Shown: positions 63,799 through 64,000 of the stretch, piece after piece
Layout: each line of letters begins with the position of its first letter
Position numbering within the stretch: the stretch's first letter is position 1
Assembly: GCA_024516035.1 (NCBI GenBank)
Contig: CM044955.1
Coordinates: 11,949,550-12,013,549 of the forward strand
Length of the DNA stretch: 64,000 nucleotides
Direction of reading: 5' to 3'
From: Bactericera cockerelli
Taxonomy: Eukaryota; Arthropoda; Insecta; Hemiptera; Triozidae
Program-made: the position numbers and the translations under genes
Notes under the pieces: generated by a model
The model's input: only the letters and a program-made list of their open reading frames with translations
Databases searched by the model: none
What the model was told of the DNA's origin: nothing

Positions 63799-64000
63799 AT
63801 CCCGATAGCTCAGTTAAAGGCGGCACTCTGTGAATCCAGAGATTCCAGAGTTCGTGGGTTCGAAACCCATCCGGGACATGACAAGTTATCCTCCCATTTG
63901 GTATTTTTACCACATAATAATATGTCTTGGGCTAGAATAATGGGACTTTAATAGTCCTAATCGGGCAGTATAAATAAGGCGATATTATTATTATTATTAT
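63799..64000 (+). mobile_element. SINE-B, copy at right edge
   Basis: Head CCCGATAGCTCAGTTAAAGG, box B GGGTTCGAAACCCATCC; the (ATT)n tail runs off the window. Confidence 0.85.

Overview
This is an arthropod nuclear genome window, most likely from an insect. The evidence is an interstitial TTAGG-type telomeric array, a BEL/Pao LTR element, a Helitron with 5' TC and 3' CTAG ends, and multi-exon genes with GT-AG introns. The insect order cannot be read from the sequence. Coding exons are short, GC-rich islands in AT-rich introns that are packed with short retroelements, MITEs and minisatellites.

Layout. (1) 190-17,900, + strand: the last eight exons of an RNF123/KPC1-like E3 ubiquitin ligase, ending in a RING finger. 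The 5' half lies left of the window. Its introns hold a long-inverted-repeat DNA transposon (451-2886), an internally deleted BEL/Pao element with apparently identical LTRs (5210-8845), a 17-fold array of a SINE promoter A box (10,745-11,156) and nested SINEs. The stop codon lies inside the first unit of a 1.1 kb minisatellite. (2) 22,753-36,934, - strand: a four-exon gene I assembled from splice signals. It encodes a 173-residue protein with a signal peptide and several dibasic sites. I do not recognise its family. A second unrecognised - strand ORF, rich in Cys, Ser and acidic residues (32,877-33,428), sits in its first intron. (3) 39,428-40,912, - strand: the last two exons of mitochondrial ribosomal protein L35, with a possible third exon at 42,199-42,312. 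(4) 45,883-48,835, - strand: a 2.95 kb Helitron without a Rep/helicase ORF, ending 128 bp before the next gene's start codon. (5) 48,964-63,589, + strand: the first nine exons of a CFAP44 (WDR52)-like axonemal WD-repeat protein, which continues to the right.

The genes are not an operon and show no shared pathway: a ubiquitin ligase, a secreted protein, a mitoribosomal protein and a ciliary protein. What unites the window is its repeat ecology. At least six Pol III-derived SINE families are present: five with tRNA-like heads and one with a 5S rRNA head. The 5S family shares its central body, and in one copy its tail, with a tRNA-headed family, which indicates module swapping. Several SINEs and minisatellites reach to within a few bases of splice sites, and exon ends with their splice sites have been tandemly duplicated in at least three places.

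All exon joins were checked by hand for reading phase. Family assignments rest on remembered conserved motifs, not on searches.
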